Positions 42,575-52,038 of a stretch of 64,000 nucleotides of DNA are shown one piece after another. The position numbers and the translations under genes were made by a program. The notes below the pieces were generated by a model, which was not told the DNA's origin, did no database searches, and was given only the letters and a program-made list of their open reading frames with translations. The DNA comes from Aliiglaciecola sp041538045. Lineage in GTDB: Bacteria; Pseudomonadota; Gammaproteobacteria; Enterobacterales; Alteromonadaceae. Where the stretch lies: assembly GCF_041538045.1 (NCBI RefSeq), contig NZ_JBGOSE010000009.1, positions 62,001 through 126,000 on the forward strand, given 5' to 3'. Positions within the stretch are counted from its first letter, which is position 1. The number at the start of each line of letters is the position of its first letter.

Positions 42575-44698
42575 GTGTCAGTAACAACCAGTAATCTAAA
42601 CAATTTCCAGAAACTTTCCCCTATTGCCTTAGTCATCTGCACATGTTTTTTAAATTCCCCTGTATATGCAAATGATGAAACCGAAGTCGTAGAAGTTATA
42701 GGCTATAAACCCCAAGATAAAGTGCTTTTGGGTTCGCCAGAAGCGCTACTAGAACAACAAGGTGTGAGTTTTTCGGCAGCCGGTGGGATGTCCAGCTTAC
42801 CAGTACTTAACGGTATGATGGGGGATCGCGTTAAGGTGTTGGTAGATGGTGCCGATGTTACCGCTGCCTGTGCAAATCATATGAATCCACCGCTATCCTA
42901 TATTTCTGCCAATCAAATTAAGACAATTTCAGTAATTGCCGGCATTTCACCGGTAAGTTCGGCAGGAGACAATATTGCCGGTGTAATAGAAGTGAACACC
43001 ATAAACCCTCAGTATAGCGACAGTGAAAATATAGGCTGGCAATCAGGCTATGCTTCGGCGGAGTACCGCAGTGTTAACGACGCCATGCTAATTGGTTTAG
43101 GCGTACACTTGTCAAGTGATTCAATCAGTCTGGATTATCAAGGTGCCTATGAAGATGCATCAAGTTATGATGATGGCAATGGTGAGCAAGTGCGCGATAC
43201 GCTTTACCGTGCACAAAACCATGCCCTAACTGCCGCATTTAAAGATCAGCAACAGCAACTGGCAGTTAAACTAACCCATCAATATATCCCTTTTCAGGGC
43301 TTTGCAAATCAATACATGGATATGACTTACAACCAAAGTTATGGGCTAACCACACAATATTTGCGTGAGTTACAAAATGGCGATTTCCAGGCACAATTCA
43401 ATTGGCACCAAGTTGAACATCGCATGGGCTTTTTTACACCAGAAAAAACTGGCATGATGCCGATGAATACTGAATCTGATGACTACAGTGCGAAATTACG
43501 CTGGCGTCTCCCTACCTCCGATAACCAAACTTGGTTATTGGGTGCAGAATGGTTTGCTTATCGACTTGAAGATTGGTGGCCGGCCGTCGCAGATTCTGCA
43601 ATGATGGGACCAAATGATTACTACAATATACATGATGGTGAGCGCGACCGCTTGGCTATCTATGCAGAAAGCATTTCCCAGTTAGCCAACCAATGGACAA
43701 TCTCAGCAGGCGTGCGGGTTGAAAATGTGTCAACCGATACCGGTGAAGTGCAGTCATACAATTCTATGTCGATGATGGGCATGCCGAATGAGGACTATGC
43801 CGCCAGCCTGACATTCAATGCAGCAGAACGAGATCGTTCAGATACATTAGTGGACATATCCTTGCTTGCATCTATTCCCCTCAATAGCCAGCAAACTTTA
43901 GAACTGGGTATCGCACGCAAAAACCGCGCACCAAACTTATACGAACGATATAGTTGGGGCCGCGGTAATATGGCTATGACCATGATTGGCTGGTTTGGCG
44001 ATGGTAACGGCTATGTGGGAGACATTAATTTGGACCCTGAAACGGCAGTAACCATCAGTGCCGGATACCAATATGCTAGTACAGATGAAAGTTGGCAGTT
44101 TTCCATAACCCCTTATTACACCAAAATAAACGACTATATTGATGCGCAAGTTATCGGTAGCTTTAGCGCATTTGGCCAAACAGATAACCCTGATGCCACC
44201 CGTAACCTACTTGAGTTCATTAACGAAGACGCCACTCTGTATGGTGTGGATATCCAGGCACGTAAACAAATTGTAGACGATGCGCAATTGGGCCAGTGGA
44301 GCTTACAAGCCGATATTAGCAGTGTGCGCGGTTCTCGCGACGACAGTGGCGAAAGTCTTTATCAAATTAACCCCATCGAAGCGAAACTGAGTTTGCAGCA
44401 CAAGTTAGCTAACTGGCAAAATAGCTTAAGTGTTCAGTGGGTAGACAGCAAAGAGCGTGTTGACTCTCGTCGACTCGAAAATACCACCGTAAATTACACA
44501 TTAGTAGATATCGCAAGTCAGTATCATTGGCAACATATGACCTTAAGTGTGAGTATCAATAATCTTCTGGATGAATACTATGAATTGCCACTAGGTGGCG
44601 TCAGCGTAGCAGATATAAGAATGGGTGAAAGCTCCGATTTTGCCCAGCTAGCAGGTAAAGGTCGCTCGATTAACCTTGGCCTTCGTGCTAGTTTTTAA
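42575..44698 (+). CDS. TonB-dependent outer-membrane receptor, OprC/NosA-like (copper)
   Basis: From a GTG at 42575 (AAAGG upstream) the product is 707 residues with a signal peptide cleaved near residue 32 (VYA). The plug domain contains DRVKVLVDGADVTAACANHM and ends in GDNIAGVIEV; the rest is a 22-strand-type barrel ending in RASF. In OprC, Cu binds a CxxxM-HxM site. Here Cys99-x3-Met103 (CANHM) and His282-x-Met284 (HRM) fit that pattern, and the loops are methionine-rich (GMMPM, MSMMGMP). Copper uptake is therefore likely. The frame is open upstream to 42506, but that part is not a signal peptide. Confidence 0.85.
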   Translation: MSVTTSNLNNFQKLSPIALVICTCFLNSPVYANDETEVVEVIGYKPQDKVLLGSPEALLEQQGVSFSAAGGMSSLPVLNGMMGDRVKVLVDGADVTAACANHMNPPLSYISANQIKTISVIAGISPVSSAGDNIAGVIEVNTINPQYSDSENIGWQSGYASAEYRSVNDAMLIGLGVHLSSDSISLDYQGAYEDASSYDDGNGEQVRDTLYRAQNHALTAAFKDQQQQLAVKLTHQYIPFQGFANQYMDMTYNQSYGLTTQYLRELQNGDFQAQFNWHQVEHRMGFFTPEKTGMMPMNTESDDYSAKLRWRLPTSDNQTWLLGAEWFAYRLEDWWPAVADSAMMGPNDYYNIHDGERDRLAIYAESISQLANQWTISAGVRVENVSTDTGEVQSYNSMSMMGMPNEDYAASLTFNAAERDRSDTLVDISLLASIPLNSQQTLELGIARKNRAPNLYERYSWGRGNMAMTMIGWFGDGNGYVGDINLDPETAVTISAGYQYASTDESWQFSITPYYTKINDYIDAQVIGSFSAFGQTDNPDATRNLLEFINEDATLYGVDIQARKQIVDDAQLGQWSLQADISSVRGSRDDSGESLYQINPIEAKLSLQHKLANWQNSLSVQWVDSKERVDSRRLENTTVNYTLVDIASQYHWQHMTLSVSINNLLDEYYELPLGGVSVADIRMGESSDFAQLAGKGRSINLGLRASF

Positions 44699-44736
44699 TG
44701 AGCTTGAAGCCTTAGCAAAATAAACAATTGCGGTCA

Positions 44737-44767
44737 GGATGTTGCCAGGCTACAAGTGGCGACATCC
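44737..44767 (+). terminator. hairpin after the TonB receptor gene
   Basis: GGATGTTGCCA and TGGCGACATCC form an 11-bp stem (one G-U) with a 9-nt loop. No T-run follows, so termination is uncertain. The 44768-44909 stretch beyond it shows nothing I can identify. Confidence 0.4.
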
Positions 44768-44909
44768 ACCAGCGAATAATAGTGGCTTAGTTTTTTCTTG
44801 ACCTTGAATATATTCATTAGGTTTTTATTCAATTGTGCTAAACAGCCTCAGTCTCATTTGAAAACCGTTTTCTAATTAATAATAATCCAAACCGCGTCAA
44901 TACATTTTG

Positions 44910-45248
44910 CTATTTGGTTTGATCTATCGGTTTTTCGATAAAATCGAGTGTCCCAAATCTAGCCACTCTCGATTTCATTTCAGACTGAATACCACACCTG
45001 AAACAATAATTACAAAAACGTCTATACATTGTTCATTTAACGCCTCTAATACCTCAATATCATTCATATTAGGCATGACTAAGTCAAGAATGACTAATGC
45101 AAATGATCCCTCGATTAGCGTATTGGTGGTTTCTTAGCCATTACTGACTAGTTCGAATTCACTGGCAAAGTTATTAGGAAGGCAACGCTCCACCATTTTA
45201 CGCACTAACGCACTAATCTTCACAAATTAATACCGGAAGGCTCACCAT
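44910..45248 (-). pseudogene. decayed CheY-like receiver-domain gene
   Basis: On the minus strand, AGGTGAG precedes an ATG at 45248 that reads MVSLPVLICED and then hits a one-base insertion near 45215. The next frame reads SALVRKMVERCLPNNFASEF, meets a TAA at 45134-45136, and continues with FALVILDLVMPNMNDIEVLE. A second shift near 44988 leads to RFGTLDFIEKPIDQTK and a stop at 44910. The receiver phospho-Asp strand and the Lys-Pro of the beta-5 loop are both recognisable. Three lesions make it nonfunctional. It was a stand-alone receiver of about 110 residues. Confidence 0.85.
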
Positions 45249-45325
45249 CTCACCTTTTGTTATTATTATTGGATAGTTTTATGTTTCAATAGTGTTTTCT
45301 TCAACATTATACTGTGACCGAAGTT

Positions 45326-47032
45326 ATGCCAAGCATTCAAGAAAAAGTCGCCTATCAGATACTTTATGGATTTGAGAAAAACTATCGTTGGTTTTGTCGA
45401 ATTACCTCAGGAGCAAAACAGCGGTTTGAGCAAGCACAGTGGCAAGCAACTCAACTTGCAGTAAAAGAACGCATATCTATTTACGAACAAAGTTTGGCGG
45501 ATACCATATCCGAAGTCTATGCACTTATAAATCCGCGCCAACAAAGCCATGCATTCTGGCACCAAGTAAAACATCTATTTGCGTTGCAATTGGAACAACA
45601 CCCCCAATACGAACTAGCCGAAACCTTTTACAACTCAGTGATAGGCAGATTGTATAAACACAATAAAATTGATGACCAAATCATGTTCGTCCTGCCTAGC
45701 CGTTGTTATATCCCGGGACAAGACAAGCAAAAAGTGGTGAATAGCTTCGACACTAGCGGCACTGTTGGCTCAATGATGGAAGCAATTCTCGCTATCTACC
45801 GCTTTTCCATTCCCTATGAAAATAAACAAAGTGATATAGAGCAACTTGATCGAGCACTAAGAGCGCGGCTAAATAAAGCTCAACTGGCATCAGTACATAC
45901 TGTAGAGATTCTAAAACCGGTCTTTTTCCGAGGCAAAGCGGCATATTTGGTAGGCCGTATCTGCATGCCGGAAGAAACTCTCCCATTTGTCATTGCGTTA
46001 TTAATTAACGACGAAAAGCAATTGCAAGTCGATGCGCTGCTAACCAGCAATAAAGACTTGACTGTTATTTTTGGTTTTGCCCGCGCCTATTTCATGGCCG
46101 ATACATTATATCCAGCTGAAATCGTTGCATTTTTACAAGAATTAATGCCAAACAAAAAAAACTTCGAATTGTATATGTCCATCGGTCATTACAAACACGG
46201 TAAAACCGTCTTCTATCGAAACTTCCTACAACATTTAGACAATACAGATGATAAATTTACCATCGCCCCGGGAATTCGAGGGCTGGTAATGGCCGTTTTC
46301 CATTTACCTTCCTACGGAGTGGTCTTTAAAATAATCAAAGATGAATTTCCCGAAAGCAAAAGGGTCACTCGTGAACAGGTACGAGAGTGCTATCGTTTAG
46401 TGAAAACCACGGATCGTGTTGGTCGCATGGCAGATACCCATGAGTATGTAAACTTCCGGCTCCCCAAAGACCGCGTAGAGCCAGAGCTATTGGAAGAGTT
46501 ACTGGACGTTGCAAGTAAAAACATCGAGGTTAATGAAAACGAAATTATCATTAAACATGTTTATATCGAAAGAAAAATGACGCCGTTGAACATATTTTTA
46601 CAAACAGAAACCGATGAAAATAAAATCCACAATGCAATTAATGATCTAGGCTTTTGTATTAAACAAATAGCCGCGGCAAATATCTTTCCTGGAGATATGT
46701 TACACAAAAATTTCGGGGTGACTCGCAATGGTCGCGTCATTTTCTATGATTATGATGAAATTTGCTTGATGCATCAGCGCACTTTTAGGGAACTGCCAAA
46801 ATCAGATGATCCTTTTGCCATGGATACACTTTCGGTATCACCGGAGGATGTTTTTCCTGAGCAGTTCGAACATTTTATTGTAGGAAAGCGTCATTTAAAG
46901 GATCTCCTTAAAAAATTACACCCTGACCTAATGACGGCAAAATACTGGGTTGAAGCTCAAAAAAAAGCCGCAACTGGGACAGTCCAGCACTTCACACCTT
47001 ATAGTCCTGAACTGCGTTTCAAGCGAGTGTAA
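45326..47032 (+). CDS. aceK: isocitrate dehydrogenase kinase/phosphatase AceK
   Basis: The 568-residue product is the bifunctional enzyme that phosphorylates and reactivates isocitrate dehydrogenase, controlling flux into the glyoxylate shunt. Family marks include FEKNYRWFCRITSGAKQRFEQAQW, APGIRGLVMAVFHLPSYGVVFK (ATP loop) and FGVTRNGRVIFYDYDEICLM (catalytic and metal-binding region). The ATG at 45326 gives the E. coli-like N terminus; a GTG at 45314 is an alternative. No aceA or aceB is nearby, unlike the E. coli aceBAK operon. Confidence 0.95.
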   Translation: MPSIQEKVAYQILYGFEKNYRWFCRITSGAKQRFEQAQWQATQLAVKERISIYEQSLADTISEVYALINPRQQSHAFWHQVKHLFALQLEQHPQYELAETFYNSVIGRLYKHNKIDDQIMFVLPSRCYIPGQDKQKVVNSFDTSGTVGSMMEAILAIYRFSIPYENKQSDIEQLDRALRARLNKAQLASVHTVEILKPVFFRGKAAYLVGRICMPEETLPFVIALLINDEKQLQVDALLTSNKDLTVIFGFARAYFMADTLYPAEIVAFLQELMPNKKNFELYMSIGHYKHGKTVFYRNFLQHLDNTDDKFTIAPGIRGLVMAVFHLPSYGVVFKIIKDEFPESKRVTREQVRECYRLVKTTDRVGRMADTHEYVNFRLPKDRVEPELLEELLDVASKNIEVNENEIIIKHVYIERKMTPLNIFLQTETDENKIHNAINDLGFCIKQIAAANIFPGDMLHKNFGVTRNGRVIFYDYDEICLMHQRTFRELPKSDDPFAMDTLSVSPEDVFPEQFEHFIVGKRHLKDLLKKLHPDLMTAKYWVEAQKKAATGTVQHFTPYSPELRFKRV

Positions 47033-47039
47033 GCATCCA

Positions 47040-48038
47040 GTGAATCTAACCCAGTTAACATTAGGGGATTTAACCCAGCAGCTCGGTATTCAGCTGCCCT
47101 CTGCGGAGCAGCCATTAAACCTTACTTGGCGCAATGAGAATGATGTGCGTGTTTGGGTGAAGCGCGACGACTTGGTGCATCCGGTCATATCCGGTAATAA
47201 ATGGCGGAAACTGAGCCAAACCTTATTGCGCGCGGCACACTCACCACCGTCTAAAATCATCAGTTTTGGGGGCGGCCATTCAAATCATTTGCATGCATTA
47301 GCTTATAGTTGCCAAAGATTAGCGATCCCGTTATTGGCCATTGTTAGGGGAGATTATTCACAACATATGACCCCTATGCTCAGCGATATTAAACACTGGG
47401 GCGCAGAAATTGAATGGGTGAATAAAATCACTTACGCGAAACGGGCTGACGCTAGCTACTTAGATCAGCTTAACGCAGAGCATCCCAATTCCTTGATTAT
47501 TCCAGAAGGTGGCTCACAGCTTGACGCCTTGAACGGCGTAGCCTCTATTGTTGCAGAATTAACCCGGCCCTATGACATCATAGTGACACCTGTTGCCAGT
47601 GGCGGCACTATGGCTGGTTTAATCCAAGGTACGCACAACAGTCGCTGCGATGTATTAGGCCTAGGTGTATTAAAAGGCCATGACTATTTACAAGAATTGG
47701 TCACTAGACTTCTACCCAGTGAGATACATCAACTAGGTTCTTCAGCACAAGAACCAACAGAACAAAAAAACTGGCAAATCAATTCAGACTTTCACTTTGG
47801 TGGATACGCCAAGAAAACACCCGAACTGGTCACTTTTTGTGAACAATTTGAGCAAGATTACCAGATCCCCATCGAACCCATTTATTCGGGCAAATTGTTT
47901 TGGGGTTTACGCCAATTAATCGAAAATAAGAGTTTTCCACCAGGCTGTAAAATCCTTGCCTTACATACCGGTGGGCTGCAAGGTAAACGAGTTCAACAAC
48001 CCGCAAAGATAATAAGGAATCAAGATGCAGTGGACTGA
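47040..48038 (+). CDS. D-cysteine desulfhydrase/ACC deaminase-family PLP enzyme
   Basis: From a GTG at 47040, 7 nt after aceK, the product is 332 residues. PLP should bind the lysine in HPVISGNKWRKLSQTL; GGGHSNHLHALAYSC is the substrate loop, PEGGSQLDALNGV and TPVASGGTMAGLIQG are the phosphate and cofactor regions. The family breaks down D-cysteine or 1-aminocyclopropane-1-carboxylate; the substrate here is not decided by sequence. The frame is open further upstream inside aceK. Its end overlaps pnuC by 14 nt. Confidence 0.85.
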   Translation: MNLTQLTLGDLTQQLGIQLPSAEQPLNLTWRNENDVRVWVKRDDLVHPVISGNKWRKLSQTLLRAAHSPPSKIISFGGGHSNHLHALAYSCQRLAIPLLAIVRGDYSQHMTPMLSDIKHWGAEIEWVNKITYAKRADASYLDQLNAEHPNSLIIPEGGSQLDALNGVASIVAELTRPYDIIVTPVASGGTMAGLIQGTHNSRCDVLGLGVLKGHDYLQELVTRLLPSEIHQLGSSAQEPTEQKNWQINSDFHFGGYAKKTPELVTFCEQFEQDYQIPIEPIYSGKLFWGLRQLIENKSFPPGCKILALHTGGLQGKRVQQPAKIIRNQDAVD

Positions 48039-48636
48039 ATGGCTAGCAGGTTTCGCAGGCGCGTCTCCCATAGAATGGATAGCCACCGTCAGCGGCTTTT
48101 TGTGTGTATTCCTGATCATAAAACGCAGTATTTGGTGTTTTTTCTTTGGTTTTATCCAAGTCAGTTTATACAGTTATATTTTTTACGACGTCAAACTCTA
48201 CTCAGATATGATTCTGCACCTGATTTACGTAGGCTTTCAAATCTATGGTTATTGGATTTGGTCTAAAAATTTAGATGATGGTGGTCATGTGGTTGTCCAT
48301 CACGGCAGTAGGCAGTTGTATCTGCTAGCCGTAGCCTTGGCGATTGTTGCAACCGGGCTCTGGGGCTGGTTTATGGCCAGCAACACCGATGCCAGCTTAC
48401 CCTACTTCGATGCATTTACCACTTGCGTCAGTTTAATGGCTCAGTGGTTAATGTCCCATAAGAAGCTATATAATTGGAGCTTTTGGATTGTGGTGGATGT
48501 CGTTGCCATCTGGGTATATTGGCAAAAGGGTTTGTACCCAACCTCCGTTCTCTATTTATGCTTTTTAGTGATGGCTTGTATTGGTCAATATCAATGGTGG
48601 CGGATTTATCAAAAAAATACCGCACAGTTCGTCTAA
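48025..48636 (+). CDS. pnuC: nicotinamide riboside transporter PnuC
   Basis: The 203-residue protein has about seven membrane helices and PnuC sequence (SGFLCVFLIIKRSIWCFFFGFIQVSLYSYIFYDVKLYSDM, with the later YNWSFWIVVDVVAIWVYWQKGLYPTSVLY region). It is an inner-membrane facilitator importing nicotinamide riboside for NAD synthesis. AAGGA precedes the ATG. It overlaps the upstream PLP-enzyme gene by 14 nt, so translation is probably coupled. No NadR gene is adjacent. Confidence 0.92.
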   Translation: MQWTEWLAGFAGASPIEWIATVSGFLCVFLIIKRSIWCFFFGFIQVSLYSYIFYDVKLYSDMILHLIYVGFQIYGYWIWSKNLDDGGHVVVHHGSRQLYLLAVALAIVATGLWGWFMASNTDASLPYFDAFTTCVSLMAQWLMSHKKLYNWSFWIVVDVVAIWVYWQKGLYPTSVLYLCFLVMACIGQYQWWRIYQKNTAQFV

Positions 48637-48748
48637 GTAACTTAGATTAGATGAATAAAGTGTCTATATTTTTGCATTCGCCTATTGCGTCTTTTGCTAG
48701 CAGTGTTAGCATGCGCAAAATTTTCAGCTTGGATAAAAGGAAGCAAAT

Positions 48749-49951
48749 ATGTCTCGTGTTTTGATCATCGGTGCTGGCGGCGTTGCTGCAGTCACCATTA
48801 AAAAATGTGCCCGTATGCCTGAGCATTTCGATGAAATCTATTTGGCCAGCAGAACAGTATCAAAATGCGAAGCGCTACAAGCTGAAGTTGGCGCAGATCG
48901 CGTAAAAGCAGTTTTTGCCATTGATGCTGATAATGCCGCAGAAGTTGAAGCGTTAATTAATAAAGTAAAACCTGATTTGCTTATTAACTTAGCGCTGCCC
49001 TATCAAGATCTTCCTATTATGGATGCTTGTCTTGCGACGGGAACGAACTACTTAGATACCGCCAACTACGAACCTAAAGATGAAGCCAAATTTGAATATT
49101 CATGGCAATGGGCCTACCAAGACAGATTTAAACAAAAAGGCATAATGGCCCTTTTAGGAAGTGGGTTTGATCCCGGTGTAACTAATGTTTACACCGCCTA
49201 TGCAGCTAAACATTATTTCGATGAAATTCATTATTTGGATATTGTCGATTGTAATGGCGGCGACCATGGTCAAGCTTTTGCCACTAACTTCAACCCAGAG
49301 ATCAATATCCGCGAAATCACGCAACGAGGACGTTTTTGGGAGAATGGTCAATGGAAAGAAACGGATCCATTGAGTGTCAGAGAAGATCTGGATTACCAAA
49401 ACATTGGGGTCAGAGCATCATATTTGATGTTCCATGAAGAGTTAGAGTCTATTGTTAAACATTTCCCGAGTTTAAAACGTGCTCGTTTTTGGATGACCTT
49501 TGGTGATGCCTACTTGAACCACCTTAAGGTGCTTGAAGGTATTGGCATGACCAGCATTGAACCCATTGATTTCCAAGGCCAACAAATTGTGCCCCTTGAA
49601 TTCTTAAAAGCCGTGCTACCAAATCCAGGTTCACTTGCCGAAGGGTACACCGGCATGACCTGTATCGGTACTTACATCACAGGTATTAAAGATGGCAAAG
49701 AAAAAACCATTTTTATATACAACAACTGTGATCACGCAGCCTGTTTTGAGGAAGTGGGCGCACAAGCCGTTTCCTACACTACCGGTGTACCGGCAATGAT
49801 TGGTGCGGCGCTTATGTTAAACGGTACCTGGAAAGGTGAAGGGGTATGGAACATGGAACAATTCGATCCAGACCCGTTTATGGAAATGCTTAATCAACAC
49901 GGACTGCCTTGGCAGGTGTTAGAGTGCGAGCAAAGCCCGTTTAAACGCTAA
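48749..49951 (+). CDS. carboxynorspermidine dehydrogenase (saccharopine dehydrogenase family)
   Basis: The 400-residue product begins with a Rossmann motif (RVLIIGAGGVAAVTIKKCA) and is saccharopine-dehydrogenase-like. Its length, GSGFDPGVTNVYTAYAAKHYFDEI, and the NNCDHAACFEEVGAQAVSYTTGVPA segment fit carboxy(nor)spermidine synthase. It condenses aspartate semialdehyde with putrescine or diaminopropane using NADPH. It is 14 nt upstream of the matching decarboxylase. Aspartate semialdehyde is supplied by the aspartate pathway (thrA in this window). Confidence 0.93.
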   Translation: MSRVLIIGAGGVAAVTIKKCARMPEHFDEIYLASRTVSKCEALQAEVGADRVKAVFAIDADNAAEVEALINKVKPDLLINLALPYQDLPIMDACLATGTNYLDTANYEPKDEAKFEYSWQWAYQDRFKQKGIMALLGSGFDPGVTNVYTAYAAKHYFDEIHYLDIVDCNGGDHGQAFATNFNPEINIREITQRGRFWENGQWKETDPLSVREDLDYQNIGVRASYLMFHEELESIVKHFPSLKRARFWMTFGDAYLNHLKVLEGIGMTSIEPIDFQGQQIVPLEFLKAVLPNPGSLAEGYTGMTCIGTYITGIKDGKEKTIFIYNNCDHAACFEEVGAQAVSYTTGVPAMIGAALMLNGTWKGEGVWNMEQFDPDPFMEMLNQHGLPWQVLECEQSPFKR

Positions 49952-49965
49952 TTGGGAGTCACACC

Positions 49966-51105
49966 TTGAGCGAGCAAATGTTAGACCCAACAGTCCCTTC
50001 ACCATGTTATGTGTGTGAAGAGTCTAAACTCGAACACAATTTACAAATAATGGAACGAGTACAGCGAGAAGCTGGGGTAGACATTATTCTTGCCCTCAAA
50101 GGTTTTGCCATGTGGTCTACCTTTGATCTGGTGGGTAAATATTTAAAAGGTTGCACCGCCAGTTCAGTTTGGGAAGCCAAACTTGCCAAGTATGAAATGG
50201 GTCAAGAAGTCCATGCTTTTTCACCGGCCTATAAACCGGCAGATATGCACGAGTTATTACAGTTAGTGAATCACATTTCATTTAATAGTTTAACTCAGTG
50301 GCAGCGTTATAAAGAGCAAGTTTTGGCTGCCGGGATATCTGCTGGCATACGCTTGAACCCTGAACACCGCGAAGCGGAAACTGAACTCTATGATCCCAGT
50401 GCACCTGGCTCACGTTTAGGCATTCGAGTGGCGGATTTAGAAGGGGCTGATTTAACGGGTATCGAGGGTTTTCACGTGCACAATTTATGTGAGTGTGATT
50501 CCTATGCCACAGAACGAACCTTACTCGCAGTAGAAAAACGCTTCACAAAATGGCTGCCAGAGATTAAATGGTTAAATTTAGGTGGCGGTCACTTGATGAC
50601 TAAACAGGGTTATAACCTAGAGCACCTAATTGACACCTTGATGCAATTCAAACAACGCCATCCACATATTCATATTATTCTTGAGCCAGGCTCCGCAGTG
50701 GCGTGGCAAACGGGCTGTTTAGTATCTGAAGTAGTAGATATAGTGGAAAATGACGGGCATATTGCCATTTTGGATATCTCTGCCACCGGTCACATGCCCG
50801 ATGTGCTGGAAATGCCCTATCGGCCTGAGGTGACAGACGCAGGGGAACCAGGTGAAAAAGCTTTTGATTATAAACTTGGCGGCAACTCCTGTTTAGCCGG
50901 TGACGTTATTGATACTTATAGCTTTGACCATCAATTAACAGTAGGCGAACGGATTGTGTTTGAAGATATGATCCATTACACCATGGTCAAAACCACGTTC
51001 TTCAACGGTGTTGAACACCCAGCCATTGGGATCATTGGAAAAAACGGGGAATTTAAGCTCATTCGTCAGTTCAATTATCAAGACTTCAAAAATCGGCTTT
51101 CTTAG
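49966..51105 (+). CDS. nspC: carboxynorspermidine decarboxylase NspC
   Basis: The 379-residue product is a fold-type III PLP decarboxylase. The lysine in ILALKGFAMWSTF binds PLP; LGIRVADLEGADLTGIEGFHVHNLCE, LNLGGGHLMTKQGY and GGNSCLAGDVIDTYSF are the other active-site regions. It removes CO2 from carboxy(nor)spermidine, giving norspermidine or spermidine. The start is a TTG with GGGAG exactly 7 nt upstream. It completes the two-gene polyamine unit. Confidence 0.95.
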   Translation: MSEQMLDPTVPSPCYVCEESKLEHNLQIMERVQREAGVDIILALKGFAMWSTFDLVGKYLKGCTASSVWEAKLAKYEMGQEVHAFSPAYKPADMHELLQLVNHISFNSLTQWQRYKEQVLAAGISAGIRLNPEHREAETELYDPSAPGSRLGIRVADLEGADLTGIEGFHVHNLCECDSYATERTLLAVEKRFTKWLPEIKWLNLGGGHLMTKQGYNLEHLIDTLMQFKQRHPHIHIILEPGSAVAWQTGCLVSEVVDIVENDGHIAILDISATGHMPDVLEMPYRPEVTDAGEPGEKAFDYKLGGNSCLAGDVIDTYSFDHQLTVGERIVFEDMIHYTMVKTTFFNGVEHPAIGIIGKNGEFKLIRQFNYQDFKNRLS

Positions 51106-51159
51106 TCCTTGCAACTCGACTAAACCTCATCCCCACTTTACTTATATCCTTAAGCGGTA

Positions 51160-52038
51160 TTAATTTTTTAGTTGCCGCATACCTAAAATTACCAACAATA
51201 ATCCAGTTATATGCAAAAGAGTGACAGGCTCATCCAGCAACTGATTAGATAAAATAATGGTAAATAAAGGTCCTACTGCCCCAACAATAGAGGCTTTACT
51301 TGCGCCTATTCGTTTTACCCCGGCACTGATCATAAAGGAAGGGATCAAGGTCATAAAGATGGCCACAATCAAACCACCTATATAAAGTTCATTTGAGTAA
51401 TCCAGTAAGTCTTCAACACCTGCGGCATAGGAGTGTATGAGCAGGGTAATACAGGCTGATATCATGGCTAAACAGACAAAACGTTGGCTACCAATTTGAC
51501 GGGAAAAACGTTGGGTCGCCACCAAATACCAGGCAGTCAAAATACTAGCAATAAACACCAAAAAACTGCCTAAAAAGAGGTTTTCACCGCCAAAAGAAAG
51601 GTCGGCATAGAAGAACACAAAAATGCCAGCATAAGATAATATTAGTGCTAACCAGACTTTAGGCACCGGTTTTTCTTGCAAAAACCACCAACCAAATAAG
51701 ATAGCCACCGCCGGATAACAAAATAGAATAATTCTCTCTAGTCCTGCAGTAATGTATTGCAAGCCGAGTAAATCAAAGTAGCTGCCTAAATGATAACAAG
51801 CAATACCCGCTGCGCAGCACCCTAATAACTCCTTTGCATTTAGGGTTCCCCAACCTGTTCGTTGTAACGACCAGATTAAAATCAGTAAATAGAAAGGTAA
51901 AACAAACAACATACGCAGTGTTTGCAATTCCAATGGCCCTATACCTAACTGATAGAGGTATTTGATCATGATCGCTTTACTGGAAAATAGGACAGTACCT
52001 AGTACTACTAGGAATATGCCAGGATTAATTCTGGACAT
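51160..52038 (-). CDS. EamA/DMT-family transporter
   Basis: From the ATG at 52038 (GAGG upstream) the product is 292 residues with ten hydrophobic helices in two EamA repeats (LGTVLFSSKAIMIKYLY and the later ASKASIVGAVGPLFTIILSN). It should be an inner-membrane metabolite exporter or importer of unknown substrate. It overlaps the end of apbE by 14 nt and shares its operon. It is convergent with nspC. Confidence 0.85.
   Translation of the reverse strand: MSRINPGIFLVVLGTVLFSSKAIMIKYLYQLGIGPLELQTLRMLFVLPFYLLILIWSLQRTGWGTLNAKELLGCCAAGIACYHLGSYFDLLGLQYITAGLERIILFCYPAVAILFGWWFLQEKPVPKVWLALILSYAGIFVFFYADLSFGGENLFLGSFLVFIASILTAWYLVATQRFSRQIGSQRFVCLAMISACITLLIHSYAAGVEDLLDYSNELYIGGLIVAIFMTLIPSFMISAGVKRIGASKASIVGAVGPLFTIILSNQLLDEPVTLLHITGLLLVILGMRQLKN

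Noticed and set aside
42351..42575. 74-codon open frame between the ChaC-like gene and the TonB receptor
   Set aside because: It crosses three perfect inverted repeats, has no ribosome binding site, starts at TTG inside the chaC stop region and has no recognisable motif. A structured non-coding region explains it better.
44907..45137. 76-codon plus-strand frame
   Set aside because: It is the antisense of the decayed receiver gene, whose motifs are clear on the minus strand.
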